This document shows positions 22,772 through 33,783 of a DNA stretch of 64,000 bases, piece by piece. The first letter of the stretch is position 1. The number at the start of each line of letters is the position of its first letter. The translations under genes were made by a program, and so were the position numbers. Under the pieces are notes generated by a model. That model made no database searches, had not been told where the DNA came from, and was given only the letters and a program-made list of their open reading frames with translations. Source of the stretch: Phoebastria nigripes (taxonomy: Eukaryota; Chordata; Aves; Procellariiformes; Diomedeidae). The stretch spans positions 111,052 through 175,051 of the forward strand of contig JAYKAV010003097.1 in the NCBI GenBank assembly GCA_035582835.1. Reading direction: 5' to 3'.

Positions 22772-23112
22772 TGTCAAGGTGTTGGCAGCGGGGGGCNGCA
22801 GAGGTGGCCTCTGTTGGGAGAAGTGTTGGGAGANAAGTGAAGTTGAGCCTGGGAATGGGGGAGAGGAAAGGTGTTATTGTTATGTTTCCCTTTGTTTCTC
22901 CCTACCCAAATATATTGTAATTGACAATAAATTAAATTTATTTTCCCCAAGTTGAGCCTGTTTTGCCAATGAAAGTAATTGGCAAGCAATCTCCCTGTCT
23001 TTATGTCAACACATGACCTTTCCCATCCTATTTTCTCCCCCTGCCATGCTGAGAGGGAGGGAAGGAGTGGCTGGGTGGGAATTTGACTGTTAGCCAAGGC
23101 TAACCCACCACA
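22772..23112 (+). mobile_element. Short LTR of an avian endogenous retrovirus, probably internally deleted
   Basis: The right 290 bp read like the 3' half of an avian LTR. They run from GTGAAGTTGAGCCTGGGAA through AATAAA (22926-22931, polyadenylation signal), TTGAGCCTGTTTTGCC, GTAATTGGCAAGCAATCTCC and TATTTTCTCCCCCTG to the end AACCCACCACA. The left ~70 bp (TGTCAAGGTGTTGGCAGCG, GGTGGCCTCTGTTGGGAGAAG) resemble the start of the same type of LTR, so the middle seems to be missing. No matching target-site duplication is found (right flank AACAG; an AACAG also occurs at 22752-22756, not at the edge). Family membership is recalled, not searched. Confidence 0.62.
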
Positions 23113-24123
23113 AACAGTTAAAATGTCTTTGTTTTCTTATGTATAAAATTATACGTCAGCTGTGAAATCCCTGTACGTTAACCAATAAATAACAATACAC
23201 AATTAATAACTAAACTTTTTTATTTGCATCAAATTTATCTATTATTTAACACAATGTTATTTAAATATGTATTTTCTGCACTACTGAAACTTTTCCAAAA
23301 TTTTTTTTTTAATAATAATAATAAAGTTAATAATGAAATATTACATTATTTAATTCATTCAACAGTTGCGTTAAAAACATGCTTGGCACTTCACAAACAT
23401 AAGTAGGAACAACTTCTGCCCTCTTAATTTAAAAGCAGTATTTCAGTGAAACTCATTTGAAACAAATTTTAATGAGCTAAAAGATAGGAGCCTGGATTAT
23501 GCAAGTCACTTTAGGTCTCTACATAGTTGGTAGAGAAAGATAAGCACCTTTGAAAGGTAATTCAACCCACTCTAAATGACTTGTATAAGACATCCACCTT
23601 TCAGCAGCTAAATTCAGGTAAGACTAACCCTCCCACCCCCCAAATGAGATTTTTCCAAAGATAAGCACTACATGAACACCAATAGTAATATTTCATAATA
23701 AATATTCTGCTAAATTCACATTCTTTTGGGTAGGGTCTTGATATAAATGCTACAAAATACATCTACAGTTAACAAAAGGAGAGGAGACAGACAAAAGTGA
23801 TGATACACATTTGTTATTCGAATAGTCCATCATCATGGATAGATGTCTTATAAACAGACACATAGTAAGCATATATGCTTCCGTTGTGTTAGGTGTCAAA
23901 GATGTGCTGCATAGGACTGAGTACTGAGGATTATGTTACATCTCTCAGCATGATACAGATGACATTAAATGTTTTTTGCTTTTTGCAATGAATCAAAGAC
24001 AAATGAAAAGATTGGAGCTGGAGCCAGGGCTGGATGCAGNTATGGAAAGCAGAGACATTAAATATTTTCCTGAGATGAAAAATTCAGGACAAAAGAGCTC
24101 CTTGAAGATTTTTCTGTGGGATA
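23113..24123. other. AT-rich non-coding DNA
   Basis: No gene seen. A T run and short (TAA)n tract occupy about 23302-23325. Confidence 0.55.
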
Positions 24124-24220
24124 CCAGAACATCTCCTGTATTCCCCGATTACCCTGGACAAACCAGGATAACCGGAACATCTCCTGTATTCCTCAGTTAC
24201 CCTGGACAAACAAACATTAT
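24124..24220. repeat. Two-copy 48-bp tandem duplication
   Basis: The unit GAACATCTCCTGTATTCC...TTACCCTGGACAAAC begins at 24127 and again at 24175, a period of exactly 48 bases. The copies differ at a few sites. Because 48 is a multiple of three, an open frame through it (23976-24263) has a 16-residue repeat (TSPVFPDYPGQTRITG, then TSPVFLSYPGQTN). I see no evidence that this frame is translated. Confidence 0.85.
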
Positions 24221-26584
24221 TTGTAACCTGTCCCCAGTATGNGTACTTTTAAAAATAATCTGAAAAACAAACATGTACAAAATACAGACTGAAAACTCAG
24301 CTGTCCTAATCAAATTTACAAGAACCTGCATAAGTATGCATCACAATGCAAATTTAAGGGGGGGGGGGGGGAGGCGCGCATGTTTAATTCAATTTTTATG
24401 TAAAACTAAACAAGATATTACCTAAGGCATCCTATGGGACAAACTAACATCCTAGCTCTGTGAAGGCAATTCATGCACTTACTCTGATTTTTCCCTACCT
24501 AACTTTCAGTTGTGTTGCCTCAGCTGAATGTCTGCTTCCCTGTGTACCTCTAATACATTTGTCAAGGTAACTGGCTTTCAGGTGGGTATACTAGGGCTCA
24601 GTTCATCTCATCTTAAAATAGATAACTAAAATAGGCCAAATTAAATGGAAGGCTAAACTGCCAACTCAGATGGGGATTTCTATACTGTAGGATAGTAGAG
24701 TTCAGTGAGGTGAATCCCACCTCTGGTGTACTATTTCTGGGGTGTTCTATAGCTTATAGAAGTATGTAATTACCAGTGTGTATGTGTGTCTGTATGTGCA
24801 CTAGAGGACTCTTTTATCAATTTCATTGCTGTTCCTCTCTTTCTTAACTACAAAGATAAGAGAAATATAGGTTATCAAACATGAGGAAAAATGGGCATAT
24901 ATATATAGCCAAAGTAAATAAATCCNAAAAAAGTAAAATTCCTTTACTTCAAAACAAAATTTTAAGGGGTAAGGTTTTCAGGTACTATTTAACTATTTAT
25001 CAGCCAGATTCTCTAGAAATTTTGAACTACTTCCATAGCTTATCCTAATTCTGATAGAAGGCTTATATGATTAAATGAGAAGATTTGGGGGTTTATTTCA
25101 TTTTTTATATATATATATTTTGCATCAACTTTCAAAAGAGATAAATTAAGGGATTAAAAACTATATCTAGGAGCCATAGTTGAATGTTTTTAGCAGCCCA
25201 ATGTCCAGGATAGCTCAACAAAATACATCAGGAAAAAAAAAAAAAAAAAAAGAAACTATATTTCTCTTACTTATATAATGTAAGCCTAGTGAGAAAACAT
25301 GTTTTTGTGTTCAGTTTTAGCAGGTAATTGGCTAAATGAGTATAAAATCTAATCTGTAATAGATATAAAGAAACCTAGATCTTTCCTTTAATGGAAGGGA
25401 GAGCTCAGCAGTCTTCCTCTGTTATTGAAAATGCTGTAAAGAAAGCAGGACTAATCAGTGAGGTGGCTGCTTTTTTAGACTAGGTTGCTATGTGAGTAAG
25501 CTCAAAAATATCTTATATGTACTTTTCTGGAAGTCAAAGAGGGTGAATGTCTAACTACAAATGTTTTTAAAGTACATAGAGACTGTGGCTTTCAGAAAGA
25601 CAATTTGGGCTATACCTGAGCAGACTATCTGCGGAGATCTTGATTTTGCTTATTTCGACGTTCTAACTCATTAGAAATAATTTGATATTTTATAAAGAAC
25701 TGATTCATACCTAAGTAATCATTTCATCATATGCATTAAGTGTTCATGAAGAGGCATGTATCATGGCAATAAAACCACAGACTTCACTTATGCCCATACC
25801 CGTAGAACAGCATACGTACAATGAAGAAAACAATTTAATTTTAATAGGATAATGGAATACAAAGTAAGTCATCATGTACAATTATCAGTAACAATGTAAG
25901 AACAACAGATACAGATTGGACAGGAAAGCTGCATATCATAAATTCATCAGTTGTGTTGTTTCTGTGTAATTTTGTGTCTACTCATCTGTAGAAGGAAATG
26001 TCCTTTCACTATGTTTCCATTGCTATCTTCCTTGCTCTTATCTCTGACAAGACCCAGTCCACCTGTCCATTTTACATGATAAAAGAGCACCAGTTAAGGC
26101 TCTTACAGCTAAGCAGCCAAACTGGGGGGGATGGGTGTGAGGGGAGGGGAGAGGGAGGGGAAAAAAAACAAGAGAGAAAGACAGTATTTGTCTTAAAGAT
26201 ACTTCTTTTACTGAACGTTTTCAAAACTTCTCCCAGAAACACAGTGATGATGTACTTTGTGAGGTCTTCTGCAAACTGAAGTAAATGTTTTAGTACAGAC
26301 GTGTATGAACACTTTGTTCTACTGCATATTCCTTCTGTAGACCATATGCATTAGTAATAACATAGATCAGGTTAGATGACAAATTACTGTGACTGAAGGC
26401 TGTAATAAAACTTTGTTAAAATATTGTTATTTAAGAAAATGAAAATTGTCCATATGTATAACTATTGTTAATGTTAAAGAAAAATATCCTGATACTTTTT
26501 TGCCTTCTCCTAGATAAATACAGAAAATATAAATATCTAATCTGGTATTCTTTTAAATATTCTTTTAAATATTCTTTTTCTAAA
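24221..26584. other. AT-rich non-coding DNA with simple tracts
   Basis: Contains a G14 run followed by AGGCGCGC (24358-24378), a (TA)n run near 24896-24907, an A19-type run near 25233-25251, and a G/A-rich patch at about 26118-26170. Just before the next CR1, the 12-base unit TATTCTTTTAAA is repeated at 26546-26557 and 26558-26569. No gene recognised. Confidence 0.6.
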
Positions 26585-27550
26585 CCGGTACTCTTTAATA
26601 TCTTCATCAATGACATAGACAGTGGGTCAAGCGCACCCTCAGCAAGTTTGCAGATGACACCAAGCTGAGTGGTGTGCTTGACACGCCTGAGGGAAGGGAT
26701 GCCATCCAGAGGCACCTGGACAAGATCAAGAAGTGGGCCCGTGTGAACCTCATGAGGTTCAACAAGGCCAAGGGCAAGGTCCTGCACCTGGGTTGGGGCA
26801 ACCCCCAGNATCAATACAGGCTGGGGGATGAAGGGCTTGAGAGCAGCCCTGCCGAGAAGGACTTGGGGGTACTGGTGGATGAAANGCTGGACATGAGCCA
26901 GCAATGTGCGCTCACAGCCCAGAAGGCCAACCGTATCCTGGGCTGCATCCAAAGAAGCATGGCCAGCAGGTCGAGGGAGGTGATTCTGCCCCTCTAACTC
27001 TGCTCTGGTGAGACCCCACCTGGAGTGCTGCATCCAGCTCTGGAGCCCTCAGCACAAGACAGACATGGACCTGTTGGAGCAGGTCCAGAGGAGGGCNACA
27101 AAAATGATCAGGGGGATGGACCACCTCTCCTCTGAAGAAAGGCTGAGAGAGTTGGGGTTGTTCAGCCTGGAGAAGAGAAGGCTTTCGGGACACCTTATTG
27201 CAGCCTTTCAGGACTTAAAGGGGGCTTATAAGAAAGATGGGGACAAACTTTTTAGCAGGGCCTGTTGCAACAGGACAAGGGGGAATGGCTTTAAACTAAA
27301 AGAGGGTAGATTTAGACTAGATATAAAGAAGAAATTTTTGACGCTGAGGGTGGTGAAACACTGGCACAGGTTGCCCAGAGAGGTGGTAGATGCCCCATCC
27401 CTGGAAACATTCCAGATCAGGTTGGATGGCGCTCTGAGCAACCTGGTCTAGGTGAAGATGTCCCTGCCATTGGCAGGGGAGTTGGACTAGATGACTTTTA
27501 AAGGTCCCTTCCAACCCAAACTATTCTATGATTCTATGATTCTATGATTC
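26585..27550 (+). mobile_element. CR1 LINE, 5'-truncated 0.97-kb copy (copy g)
   Basis: This copy starts inside RT block B (CCGGTACTCTTTAATATCTTC) and ends with three ATTCTATG units. It is the closest relative of copy e in the window: both share GATGAAGGGCTTGAG and the same extra A further on. A one- or two-base loss near 26626 (AGTGGGTCAAGCGC, where copies e and k read GGGATCAAG/GGGATCGAG) breaks the frame before FADD. The 5' junction lies in AT-rich DNA directly after two TATTCTTTTAAA repeats. Confidence 0.94.
26587..27451 (+). pseudogene. CR1 reverse transcriptase C-terminal part, same +1 frameshift as copy e (copy g)
   Basis: Family text begins in one frame ([14 protein letters not shown], ending near 26626) and moves to another ([13 protein letters not shown] text at about 26640-26670, then [40 protein letters not shown] from 26674). 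This piece stops at TAA 26995-26997, created by the same extra A as in copy e. The C-terminal text resumes at 27008 ([29 protein letters not shown]) and reaches the natural end LSNLV at 27451. It is inactive because blocks A and part of B are absent. Confidence 0.87.
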
Positions 27551-29145
27551 TTTTACTTTAGCTGAAAAAATAATGTATTAAATATAATATGAAAAGTATA
27601 TAGTTCTTCCTGTAGAATAACATTGTAGCTGTGAAATTTTAGTTTATTGGACAAAATGTCTGATTTTCTTGGATGTCTGTTGGTTGCCTTTGGATCATAT
27701 CTGAACAGTAGTTTACAAGAAGATACAAATGACTAGCATGGATGTGAAAAAGTGCAAAAGAGGCATGGATATAGTGAAAGGACACACTTTAAAGGTAGGA
27801 AATCCTCAAAATAATGTAAAAAAAGTAATTCAAACTTGCAATGTGTAAAAGGTGTCATTAGAAACTCTAACCATATTGGCAACATAAACCTGTCCACTGG
27901 TTACTTTAGCTCAGTAATGTGTGCCACAATATACATCATCTCCGAACAAAATTATGACCATATTTTGTGTGTTCTTAACCATTTATCAGTTAGATAAATC
28001 AATTATTAGATTACCTCTAAGAACTGTATCAAAATTTACATAAAATTTATTCTTCTTTTTAAACAGTATTATATACTTTAAGCATCCCAAAGCAGACAGA
28101 AAATGGGTCACCTGCTTTCTTTGTTCTTCTCATACCCACAGTTTCCACCTAACAAGGCAGCACCCTGATCTCAAGATTATAGTCCACAGGAAGGAGGAAC
28201 ACCCCCTTTCCTCTTTGTTGAATGCGACTAATGATACAATAAAAAAATTCAAGGTCCTCTGGTTTAAGAAGCTGATATTTGGATATTAGCTTATATTCAG
28301 TTGGTTCTCCAGCTCCTACTGTATGACCTGGCTTTCATTTTATGTAAAACAAGTATTGAGTAAAATACAAACCCAATCCTGCCAGTACATAGGTAGAATA
28401 CAGAATGTTTGAAGTGTAACATCTCCTTTCTCCAGGAAATTAAATACATTCTAATTATTTCTCTCTGTCTCCTAATGTATTTTCTTTCTTCATGTTGAAG
28501 CCCAGACATTGTTTGNATGCAATGTATTTAACAACAGGACACATATTTAATGTATTGTCAAGGGACATATGGATTATGATCAGGCTTACAGTGTCATTTA
28601 ATTCCTGTTTGTTCCTGGATTCTCAGTAAATATTATAACACCAGTCTATTATGACAAAGGTGGGAAAATGGACGCAACTGCTTTTAGTGAGGTGCCTGAT
28701 ACTTCTATAATGTGTTCAATATAATCCAAGAATCAGGCTGCTCAGGGAACTCAGGCAGAAAATTCCTAACAAATCTGCATGGGATTGAGTGTTGGACCAC
28801 TCAGATGCTTTATGGATGCGGTTGGAAAGAGTGGATGTGGTTGGAAAGAGGTTTCATTGCTATACTCAGAAAGGGTAAATCAAGTGGATTCAAGTGCCCA
28901 CGGTTAAGTACCAGCTTGTGTGAGTTATTTTCTTGGATTTCAATATTAAATTTAATTGCACCAGTTCCATCAAATTCTCATTTACTTTCATTAATTTATT
29001 GCTGAAATTAACTAACATTTCTTACCTTAAAATAATAAAAATCAAAACACCCCATATTTCAACCCAACCCCCCTCAAGCTTTTAGTTCAGTTTAGACTGT
29101 AGACCAGAAAGTATGATTTTGTCACTACTTGGAACAGTCCATAGA
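27551..29145. other. AT-rich non-coding DNA with a 19-bp tandem repeat
   Basis: No gene seen. A 19-base unit, TGGATGCGGTTGGAAAGAG, is at 28813-28831 and is repeated with one change at 28832-28850. Confidence 0.55.
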
Positions 29146-29589
29146 TGTTGTCTTGACCTGACAGTGCAGGGTCTCATGACTTGTCTGGGTTTGTCTTGGT
29201 GTGTGAGCCAGCACAGGCAGGACACAGGAACAACCACACAACCATGGATGAAATGCAGAGAGTAAATTTATTTTCATTACCTCACCTACCGGGGGATCCC
29301 TGAAGCAGCATCCAGGCAGAGGCACACAAGCTAGGACAAAGGCACTGCGGAGCTCGGTCCATGCTAGAGGATCGCCGAACCTGCTGGTTTCACCTGTTTA
29401 TCAGGGGTTCATGCAGGTGTAGTTTACCACTGTGCTTTGATCTTTCCCAGAGCAGGGCAGGAATCTCAAGCATGTTTGATAGGGTACCTCTAAGTTTATC
29501 ACAGGCCTATGTTATCTAAACACAGATGTTCTACTTGTCCAACACACAAGACTAAACAACAATCAGTATGATAGATGTGTTTTTCCACA
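29146..29589 (-). mobile_element. Probable LTR (minus strand) abutting a second LTR
   Basis: A 444-bp segment bounded by TGTTG on the left and CCACA on the right, i.e. TG...CA ends on either strand. On the minus strand it starts TGTGGAAAAACACATC. It contains an AATAAA signal at 29267-29272 (minus) about 120 bases before its 3' end, followed by CTCTCTGCATTTCATCC, an arrangement typical of an LTR R/U5 region. It is richer in GC than its surroundings. No target-site duplication is visible (ATAGA on the left; CC and then the next LTR on the right). It may be a complete solo LTR or part of a larger element; the class is not determined. Confidence 0.5.
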
Positions 29590-29719
29590 CCTGTCACGTC
29601 CCGCCTGTGCGGGAGAGGTGACTCAGATTCGAAGATTCCCTCCGTATGGATTAAGGTGAAACGACACTCAAGGTCTGTACATAAGCAAAGACTTTTACTC
29701 TATAGCTGGGCTCATTGGT

Positions 29720-29827
29720 AAACAATTGGATAACAGAAAAGCTTGTCGCTCGCCACTGTTGTGGGAGTTTATGAAATAATTGGGTAGCAGAAAAGCCTGT
29801 TGCTCACCACTGCTGTGGGAGTTTATG
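29720..29827. repeat. 54-bp tandem duplication inside the LTR
   Basis: Two adjacent copies of a 54-base unit (29720-29773 and 29774-29827) share CAGAAAAGC, GCTC(G/A)CCACTG and TGTGGGAGTTTATG with several differences between them. The duplication lies downstream of the TATA box in the LTR's own orientation, so it is in the transcribed leader. Confidence 0.85.
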
Positions 29828-29844
29828 CCTTGCGTTACTTACTA

Positions 29845-29914
29845 GGAAAAGGTAAAAGAATAAAAGAAAGAGAGAAGGAGAGAGCGAGAGAAAGAAAGAG
29901 AGAGAGAAAGAGAT
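29845..29914. repeat. GA-rich (purine) tract in the LTR
   Basis: About 70 bases of GAAAGAGAGAAGG-type sequence. On the LTR's sense (minus) strand it is a CT-rich pyrimidine tract between the TATA box and the 54-bp duplication. Confidence 0.85.
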
Positions 29915-30050
29915 CACCGGTCCAGGTTCCAGCGCTGGTTCAGCCAACGGGGATCACAGGTCTGCAGGAGCGCTCCTTCAAAAGTTCCCGAAATGAGTCC
30001 CAAGTCCTCAGATCGAAAGTTGAAAGTCCCCCCATGGCACTTGTCTTCCC

Positions 30051-30058
30051 CTTTTATG
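30051..30058 (-). promoter_or_regulatory. TATA box of the 1.1-kb LTR
   Basis: On the minus strand GGGCATAAAAGGGGAAG forms a strong TATA element in an otherwise GC-rich context, about 640 bases from the LTR's 5' end. This is the expected position for the U3/R boundary of a long LTR. Transcription would run leftward. Confidence 0.6.
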
Positions 30059-30696
30059 CCCGCCGTTCACTTCAAACTGCCCCTCTGCTACGGAGGCAGT
30101 TTCGTAGTTCGCTTCTATTGGTTCTTGTATGTCTCGTCTTCACTTAAAGTCACACTGTCCTCTCTTTTTACTGCGCATATTCAGTGGGGAAGGGGCTTTG
30201 TTGGGTAGGGGGCTTTTCCTGCTGGTGGGTGGATTTTTTAGTATGCTAATTAGGATAGTTCACTCATAGTTCAAATAGTTGTTTCTTTGGTTTTATCAGT
30301 AGTTCTTGTTTTCTTAACACTTATCTGGATACTCCCTTATTTGGCCGGCTTATGGTGTCATCATATTTCTTCTCCCAAGGCCAGGCCCAGTTAACTCTCT
30401 ACAGAGGAGCCTTCCTGGGATTCACCATCCCTCAGTCTTGCCAGTGTTTGAGACATTCCTTGGACAGGCTCAGGGGATCTCCACCCCCTGCTCCCTTACC
30501 AAGTTTTGTCTCCTGTCGCTGGAAAACAGTTCTTTGTTCCAATGGGTTACAAGTTGGCCTTGGTGTTAGCTGCCAGTTGGTCTCTTACAACACCCCAGCT
30601 GCAAGTCACCTGAGCGTGTTTACAATCCTCCTCGCCAATCTTCCATTATTTTCCCACACTTGGCCTGAGCTGGTTTAGCCTGTTTTAGCTGTTACA

Positions 30697-32967
30697 GTAA
30701 TTTTCTAATTGTCCGGTGACTATTATCCAGGTGACTAGTTTAAACTTAACTGTGTGAATATAGAAGTCAAATAGACGTATGCAATAAATAAGNAAAAAGT
30801 ATTAATCCTTTATATTACTTGGCTGGAGAATATATANCATGTAACTTTAAACTAATGTTATGGGTGAAGATAATGAGACTTTAGCGGGAGATCAGTAAAA
30901 ACAAACAAACAAACAAAAAAAGTAAGTGGATTGTGTTAGAAAAATGCATAAAAATAACCCCAAGTAGGCATAGACTGGATTAAGGAAAAAGGAAACTTCA
31001 ACATCAAAATCATATTCTTCTGGTGAAGAACTCAGGATGATGATGATATGCTGAACTTCCCCAACACACTCATTCTTGAGGAAGGCTATACTTACTGACC
31101 TCAGGACTGAGAGCAGCATTTGAATCATGTGCATAACTCCAAAAAAANCAAATAGATACTAGAAAACCTGTGCGTAAAAATTCAAATTGTATTATTTATG
31201 AGTCTGTTTTGTAATAGTAACATAGTTTATACTATTAGTGTTAATAACATTGTAACCAGAATAAAATTTTAATTAACAACAAATTCTTAGTTCTGCATAG
31301 GTGTATTCCCTTCTTCCGATAACAAGATTTTTACTGTAACAAGATATGTAAATAATTTGTTGAACATTTCAACATTATTGGATCATCAGCTTTTCTAACA
31401 TAGATAAAATATTTTAGATCTTAATTTAAACAAACTAGAAATCTTCCCAATGGCTTTCCACAAATAAATAAGTGCCCTTTGATAAACAAACACTCATTAA
31501 GAAGCAAAATATTAAACTTGTGCTTTTTCCTTACAAGGTTCATGTTACATAGCTTGAGTTTTTGCACTAAGGAATACCAGAGTTAAAGACCTATAGTAAA
31601 TATCATCCAAAGATTCATATGAATGCTTGCATAATATTTCACTAGTCCTCAAAATGACTCATTGGTCCGTGTTATTAAGACAGTTTTATATAAAATAACT
31701 TTTACAGAAGTAATCTTTTAATTCACACTGTGGGATTAAAATGACAAACTGAACAGCAGCTCTTTCATCTTGAAAGACTCCTTATGGTGGAGCATCCTAT
31801 GCAATCATTGAAATGCCTAGAGGTCAGCTAAACCAAATCCCAAAGGCATAGGACTAGCCTAAGTAATTCACGCTTCAAACGACTCAGAAAATATATCTGT
31901 TAAGATGTCTGTATGGTCTTGTCAGCCATATGTTATGATCTGAAAGAAGCCTGGTTAATTACCAGCCAGAAAGAGGATACTTCAACGTGTGCTTAAAGAG
32001 GTAGGCAACAGCAAATTAAAAAAACAAACAAACAAACAAACAAACAAAAAAAAACCAAAAACAAAACCCAAAACACAAAAAGTTACTTTTCATTCCACCT
32101 GAAAAAATACAATCCAACCAATGATTATTTTACTCTCAGGGATTTATATAAGTGGATCTTCTGTGGAATTAAATTTATCTTGGGGTTTATATATTTGAGC
32201 TAGCAGTTAATGTTATTCTAATCTTTCTGCTTGTGTAGAAAGCCTGGTGAATGAGATCCTGTTTACGTTCATATTTACAAATAAATCTTGAATCAGCTGG
32301 AATTGGCTGGATGATGGAGAACCATATTAATGAAGAAATAATTTGCTGTATGCAAAAAAAAAAGATAAATTATTTAACTAGCAATGCAGCTGCTTAAAAA
32401 GAGAACTACATAATAATTGACTGAGAAAATTCATTACTCATGTTAAAATATTCCATCAGTTCTTTCAGAAAGGGGAGTAACAAATAGAAACTTTCGTAAT
32501 TTGGAGACTCTTGTGCATGGAGATCTCTAGAAACCCCAGGTAACATAGTTACCAGGTTATGGCATCTTGGTCTCCCAATCATCCTAACATCCTGACCCTA
32601 CCAAAATGCACTTTAGCTCTCTCTTCATGTGTATATCAGGCAATGTATGGAAACGGTGCATACTTGGATCTTGTCATAAAGTGCAGTTGGGATGTCGCTA
32701 GTGGGACACTCTGAAGACTACGACTTTGCATATGTCCTAGAGTGCACTTGACCCAAAGCGTAAACAATTGTTGAGTAATTTTATAAAGTATATTGTTAAA
32801 AGTAGCAGATGGCAATATCAAGCAGTTAATCAATGCTTTTTATCTTTATATATGTTTATACATATATGTCTTTTAATAGACCATTATTTTTAAACAACAA
32901 ACTATTCAATGACTTAAAACAAGGATGCATGTCTGACTAGGTTATGCTAATACAACATTCGTTACAT
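30697..32967. other. AT-rich non-coding DNA with a (CAAA)n tract
   Basis: No gene seen. Simple sequence: (AAAC)n at about 30897-30921 and a longer (CAAA)n and A-rich block at 32019-32080. Single Ns occur at 30793, 30837 and 31148. Confidence 0.55.
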
Positions 32968-33783
32968 TGTCAGGGAAAAAACAATATGAAGGCTGTAAAG
33001 AAAAGTGGGAGATGGCTAATAGGACCCTCCAAAAATGCAAGCCCAATGTGACAGCAGAAGCCCTGAAAGCGCGTGCACAGAATGCTAATAGGCCCCAAGG
33101 GGTATAAGCACTAATCACCAATGGTCAGTTACTGTTCGCTAGTAAATGAGACCTTGTAAACTGAGTAAAAACAGTTTTAGAGATGAGCTATGTATGCTTA
33201 GTTACCTTTTCTTCATAGCTTATCCCTAAACTGCTTTTATTTGGTTTACAAGATTGCATTTGCTAGTGACAAGTAATAGACCATGTGTGATTAGTATATA
33301 TAAATAAATGCAGAAATGACCCTAAGCAGAGTCTGCACAGGAAGACAGAACTTATTATCATCATCAGACTCTTCAAGGATAAAAAGAAGAAACTCCCACA
33401 CCAACTTCCTCCCTACAAAGGACTCCAGACACTCACCATTGTTCTCCTTCCCCTAGAACAAAACATTCTTTAGGACCCAGAGTGACAGGGTAAGGGTGAG
33501 CATGTTACCAAAGAGGAAGATGCTAGGAAGTGTATGGATAACAATTTCAATTGTTATTATTATTGATACTTTCTCTGTAGTGCCATTTTTTTTAATTCCC
33601 TTCCTTTTCTATAATGATTGGACCTGCGATAATAATAATTCTTTGATTAGACTGTTATGATATCAGTTAGACTATAACTGATTTTTGGTTTCACGTATAA
33701 GAAGTGTTTCTGTAGCCCAAATACGTTGCATGGGATGATCTGGTCCACCCCCTGAGTACTGGTTATTAAATCTGACTGCAACA
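32968..33783 (+). mobile_element. Probable LTR-type element, ~0.8 kb
   Basis: The segment starts TGTCAGGG and ends TCTGACTGCAACA (TG...CA). It carries a TATA box (TATATATAAATA, 33294-33305) followed ~25 bases later by GTCTGCACAGGAAGACAG. A long downstream part has ACTCTTCAAGGA, AACTTCCTCCCTACAAAGGA, GACCCAGAGTGACAGGGTAAG, GATTGGACCTGC and GTTGCATGGGATGAT. ATTAAA lies 18 bases before the end. This order fits an avian LTR with a long R/U5. No target-site duplication was found, and the exact left end is uncertain. I recall similar bird LTRs but could not search. Confidence 0.5.

Larger units (their letters stand above)
29592..30696 (-). mobile_element. Solo LTR of an endogenous retrovirus, ~1.1 kb, minus strand
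   Basis: The ends are TGTCACGTCCCGCC on the left and TTTTAGCTGTTACA on the right, so on the minus strand it runs TGTAACAG to CGTGACA with short imperfect inverted ends. Reading minus, a ~640-bp U3 leads to a clear TATA box (CATAAAAG, 30051-30058), then a leader with a CT-rich tract and a 54-bp duplication, and an end ACCTGTACATAAGC-type U5. No gag, pol or env sequence adjoins it. I find no flanking duplication, perhaps because it abuts another LTR at 29589. Retroviral class is not assigned. Confidence 0.68.
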
